From the NCBI GenBank assembly GCA_905221605.1, contig CAJNDS010002534.1, positions 312,295 to 376,294 of the forward strand: DNA of 64,000 bases. Reading direction: 5' to 3'. Positions 61,180 through 64,000 of this stretch are shown in pieces; the first letter of the stretch is position 1, and every line of letters begins with the position of its first letter. The notes under the pieces were generated by a model that was not told the origin of the DNA, made no database searches, and saw only the letters and a list, made by a program, of their open reading frames with translations. Position numbers and translations under genes: made by a program. Origin of the DNA: Symbiodinium natans (Eukaryota; Sar; Dinophyceae; Suessiales; Symbiodiniaceae).

Positions 61180-61955
61180 AAATTGAATTCGTCTTTTTTC
61201 GGGCCCCTTCTCGGAGATTGTACTTCCAAGATTTCATTTTGTCGCCCGAAATATTTTCTAATGGAAGCTCAATTAATTCTAAATAAATTTCTTCATCTAC
61301 GGATACATGAGAGGTTGATCTAATAAAGATTGAAAAATACAGAAATTTTTTCTTATGGGAAATAGAGATATAAGATTCTCCTTATAATATGCTAGAAATT
61401 CTGTCATTTCTGATTATTGATTCTGATTATTGATATTCCTATTCTTAGATTCATTTCTGAGGATTTCTCGAAGGAGAAGGATTCGTGGATTTTGATTCTG
61501 ATGATTGAAGGAAACATATTTTTCTTTTATATTGTTGAAGGAAATATATTGGTTTATATATTTCGCAATCTATCTATTCTAATTGCAAATGAGATATAAT
61601 ATATTTTGAAAATTTGTGGTGATTGGAAAATTTCTGGGAGGATATCGATTTTCTCTGCTTATGAAATGAGGAATTTATTAATATTCTTCATAAATTTATA
61701 AATGATATTTCTCTAAGCGGATATTGAATTAATTTTTAAGGCTTGGATCTTTGATATTCTAAATTCTTAAAAATTCTAAATGTCGGGATCAATGGGAGGT
61801 CGCTTAGTTATTAGATTCGATGTGCGTTTAGGGCTATCATTATCTGATGATTTAGATATTATCATATCTTCTCAAGTGAAATAAAGAGATTTAGAGCTGA
61901 ATGAATGATATAATTTGAAGATAGGAAGTAAGAATTAAAATTAAAGATTTACGAC
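61180..61955. other. AT-rich block of foreign-looking composition
   Basis: About 780 bp of strongly AT-rich DNA with GAAATTTTTC, AATTCTAAA and GATATT motifs between GC-richer flanks. The only frames are short and hydrophobic (for example a 60-codon + frame at 61417). No known organelle gene recognised. Confidence 0.6.
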
Positions 61956-62490
61956 CCTCTAATCTTCCGTCCCCCAACCCTTCTCTTCCCTTCAATGATT
62001 CTTCCTTTCAACAAGCCTTCTCTTCCCTTCAACATTCCTCATTCCTTCAATAACCCCTCCCCATTCCTTGAATCCCAAACAATCCCTGCACAACCCCTCT
62101 TCAATTTTAAACCCCAACCCCTCAACCACAACCCCAAATCTAGACTATTCTCCCAATCCCAATTCGGCCACAACCCTCAATCCCGAATCCCTCGACACCC
62201 CAAAACCACCCATCCCCCACCCCACCCGACAAAATCCAAACCACCACAACAAAAGCAAAAGACACAACCTCCCAAAATCCCAATCTTTTAACCCATCCAC
62301 TCAGACGCAACCCCGTAGCCCTAGCCCCTCAACACCCCAAAACCACCCCCCCCCTATCTCATCCGACAAAACCCAAACCATAAATACAACCACCCAAAAC
62401 ACGACAAAACTCCGGACACAAGCACTATACAATTTCTATTGAATCTTAAAACCCTAAACCATAAATCATAAAACCCTTAAACCCTGAACC
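61956..62490 (+). other. C-rich, G-poor low-complexity block
   Basis: A CCTTCAA/CAACCCC/CCCCAAAACC-rich strand with very few G, ending in CCCTAAACC units at about 62446-62490. The Pro/Asn/Thr frames are artefacts of composition. Confidence 0.6.
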
Positions 62491-62495
62491 CGGGG

Positions 62496-62985
62496 GATCC
62501 CGAAAATTCCCGGAATTTTCGGGTCCGGGGGTTCCCAAAATTCCTAGGATTTTTGGAGAATAATCTTTAAATTCCAAGAATTTTCGGATGCCCCTGCAAA
62601 GGCCTCATAAACAGCCAAATTGGCCGGAAGAGGAGGCGGGGTATCCGACAAGGCGGCCGCAGAACGAAAATAGGGGTCGAGCCCGTAGCCTTTATGGGGA
62701 TATTTCAGATTCAATATAAATTAAAATCATTGATGAAATATAAAATGAAAGGATTATGTTTGGGAAAATATCTTCGTCAATATTCCTATTTTCGTCATTA
62801 TATCCCTATAAAAGGCTACGGGCTCGACCCCTATTTTCGCTCTGCGGCCGCCCTGTCGGATGCCCCGCCTCCTCTTCCGGTCGATTTGGCTGCTTGTGAG
62901 GGCCTTGCAGGGGGATCCTGAAAATTCCGGGAATTTTAACGCTTATTGTCTAAAAATCCTGGGAATTTTGGGAATCACCCGGAGC
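62496..62985. repeat. foldback (inverted-repeat) element, arms about 180 bp
   Basis: The left arm (about 62526-62702) and right arm (about 62800-62981) are reverse complements at most positions. Shared text includes CCGGAAGAGGAGGCGGGG, GGCGGCCGCAGA and AAAATAGGGGTCGAGCCCGT. The loop of about 100 bp is AT-rich. A separate short palindrome (GGATCCCGAAAATTCC... at 62496-62526) sits at the left edge. No transposase frame. It looks like a MITE-like or foldback element. Confidence 0.8.
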
Positions 62986-63030
62986 TGAAAATTCCCGGAA
63001 TTTTAGGAATCACCCGGATTGAGGCTTAGG

Positions 63031-64000
63031 CTTTCCTTGGGCTGTCACGGCGTCGTCCGCTTGGGCGGTTTTGGGCTGTCACGGTGTTGTCCGCTTGGTC
63101 GGTTTTGGGCTGTCACGGCGTTGTCCGCTAGGTCCGCTTGGGCGGTTTTGGGCTGTCACGGTGCTGTCCGCTTGGTCGGTTTTGGGTTGTCACGGTGTTG
63201 TCCGCTTGGGCGATTTTGGGCTGTCACGGTGCTGTCCGCTTGGTCGGTTTTGGGCTGTTGTCCGCTTGGTCCGCTTGGGCGGTTTTGGGCTGTCACGGTG
63301 CTGTCCGCTTGGTCGGTTTTCGGCTGTCACGGTGTTGTCCGCTTGGGCGGTTTTGGGCTGTCACGGTGTTGTCCGCTTGGTCGGTTTTGGGCTGTCACGG
63401 TGTTGTCCGCTTGGGCGGCTTTGGGCTGTCGCGGTGTTGTCCGCTTGGGCGGTTTTTGGTTGTCACGGTGCTGTCCGCTTGGTCGGTTTTGGGCCGTCAT
63501 GGTGTTGTCCGTTTGTTTTGGGTTGTCACGGTGTTGTCTGTTTGGTCGGATGTTCGTTGTCACGGTGTTGTCCGCTTGGGCGGTTTTGGGCTGTCACGGT
63601 GTTGTCTGCTTGGTCGGTTTTGGGTTGTTATGGTGTTGTCCGCTTGGTCTGCTTTGGTGGTTTTGTGTTGTCATGGTGTTGTCTGTTTGGTCGGTTTTGG
63701 GTTGTTGTGGTATTGTCCGTTTGGTCCGCTTGGGTGGTTTTGGGTTGTCACGGTGTTGTCCGGGTTGTCACGGTGTTGTCCGCTTTGTCGGTTTTGGGCT
63801 ATCACAATTTGTTCGCTTGATCCGCTTGGGTGGTTTTGGGCTGTCACGGTGTTGTCTGCTTGGTCGGGTCGGTTTTGGGCTGTCACGGTGTTGTCCGCTT
63901 GGTCCGCTTGGGCGGTTTTGGGCTGTCGCGGTCTTGTCCGCTTGGGCGGTTTTGGGTTGTCCTAATGTTGTCCGCTTCGTCGATTTTGGGCTGTCATGGT
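63031..64000 (+). repeat. 34-bp minisatellite running off the window
   Basis: The unit TTGGTCGGTTTTGGGCTGTC ACGGTGTTGTCCGC is repeated about 26 times, with optional 9-bp TTGGTCCGC insertions. 34 is not a multiple of 3, so three units give a 34-residue pattern and two + frames stay open (CHGVVRLVGFGLSRCCPLGR). I regard these as non-coding. Confidence 0.9.

Noticed and set aside
61056..61599. Organelle gene in the AT-rich block
   Set aside because: Hydrophobic short frames resemble organelle proteins only in composition; no known cox, cob, atp or psb motif was found.
63071..63965. Two overlapping + ORFs of 249 and 275 codons
   Set aside because: They arise from the 34-bp minisatellite. Two frames are equally open and neither shows codon constraint.

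Overview
The window looks like nuclear DNA of a dinoflagellate, most likely a symbiodiniacean or close relative. Four observations support this. (1) Recognisable proteins are split into many short exons, and reading frames join only if GC and occasionally GA are accepted as intron 5' ends beside GT, with AG (often AG|G) at the 3' end; dinoflagellates are known for this. (2) Every host gene I can model is on the + strand, as in dinoflagellate unidirectional gene arrays. (3) Plant-type telomere repeats (TTTAGGG/CCCTAAA) are scattered through introns and spacers. (4) There are decayed pieces of the reverse-transcriptase elements common in these genomes. Exon calls come from reading frames by eye, with splice phases checked where stated; no similarity search was possible.

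Layout. 1-10.9 kb: exons of a Pro/Ala/Glu-rich protein of unknown function (best chain 1778-6714), then further isolated exons. 10.9-14.1 kb: repeats and a diverged duplication. 14.1-14.7 kb: a small four-exon model. 15-21.3 kb: degenerate retroelement fragments on both strands. 22.7-27 kb: a short basic/coiled-coil model, scattered exons, telomere-like tracts and a duplicated unit. 28.0-30.5 kb: a putative glycosyltransferase (FDFDTF, a DxD-type motif) behind a long N-terminal region with a duplicated module. 32.9-39.6 kb: NAD kinase, the most secure gene, ending at 39645, with a 2.9 kb intron carrying two 10-bp minisatellites. 43.4-47.5 kb: a coiled-coil protein whose intron holds long (AGT)n and (GGCAGT)n arrays. 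47.8-55.2 kb: several exon chains without recognisable function, two of them phase-consistent over several introns. 56.3-60.0 kb: a major facilitator superfamily transporter. 60.8-61.05 kb: one more good exon. 61.2-64 kb: an abrupt AT-rich block, a C-rich block, an inverted-repeat (foldback) element and a 34-bp minisatellite running off the end.

The genes do not form an obvious pathway. NAD kinase (NADP supply), a putative sugar transferase and an MFS transporter are unrelated neighbours. I see no operon, CRISPR array, rRNA, tRNA or intact transposon, and no convincing new multi-gene system. The most interesting material is structural: clustered GC-AG introns in NAD kinase, a GA-AG intron beside the glycosyltransferase DxD motif, its duplicated N-terminal module, telomere-like DNA beside splice sites, and the foldback element.
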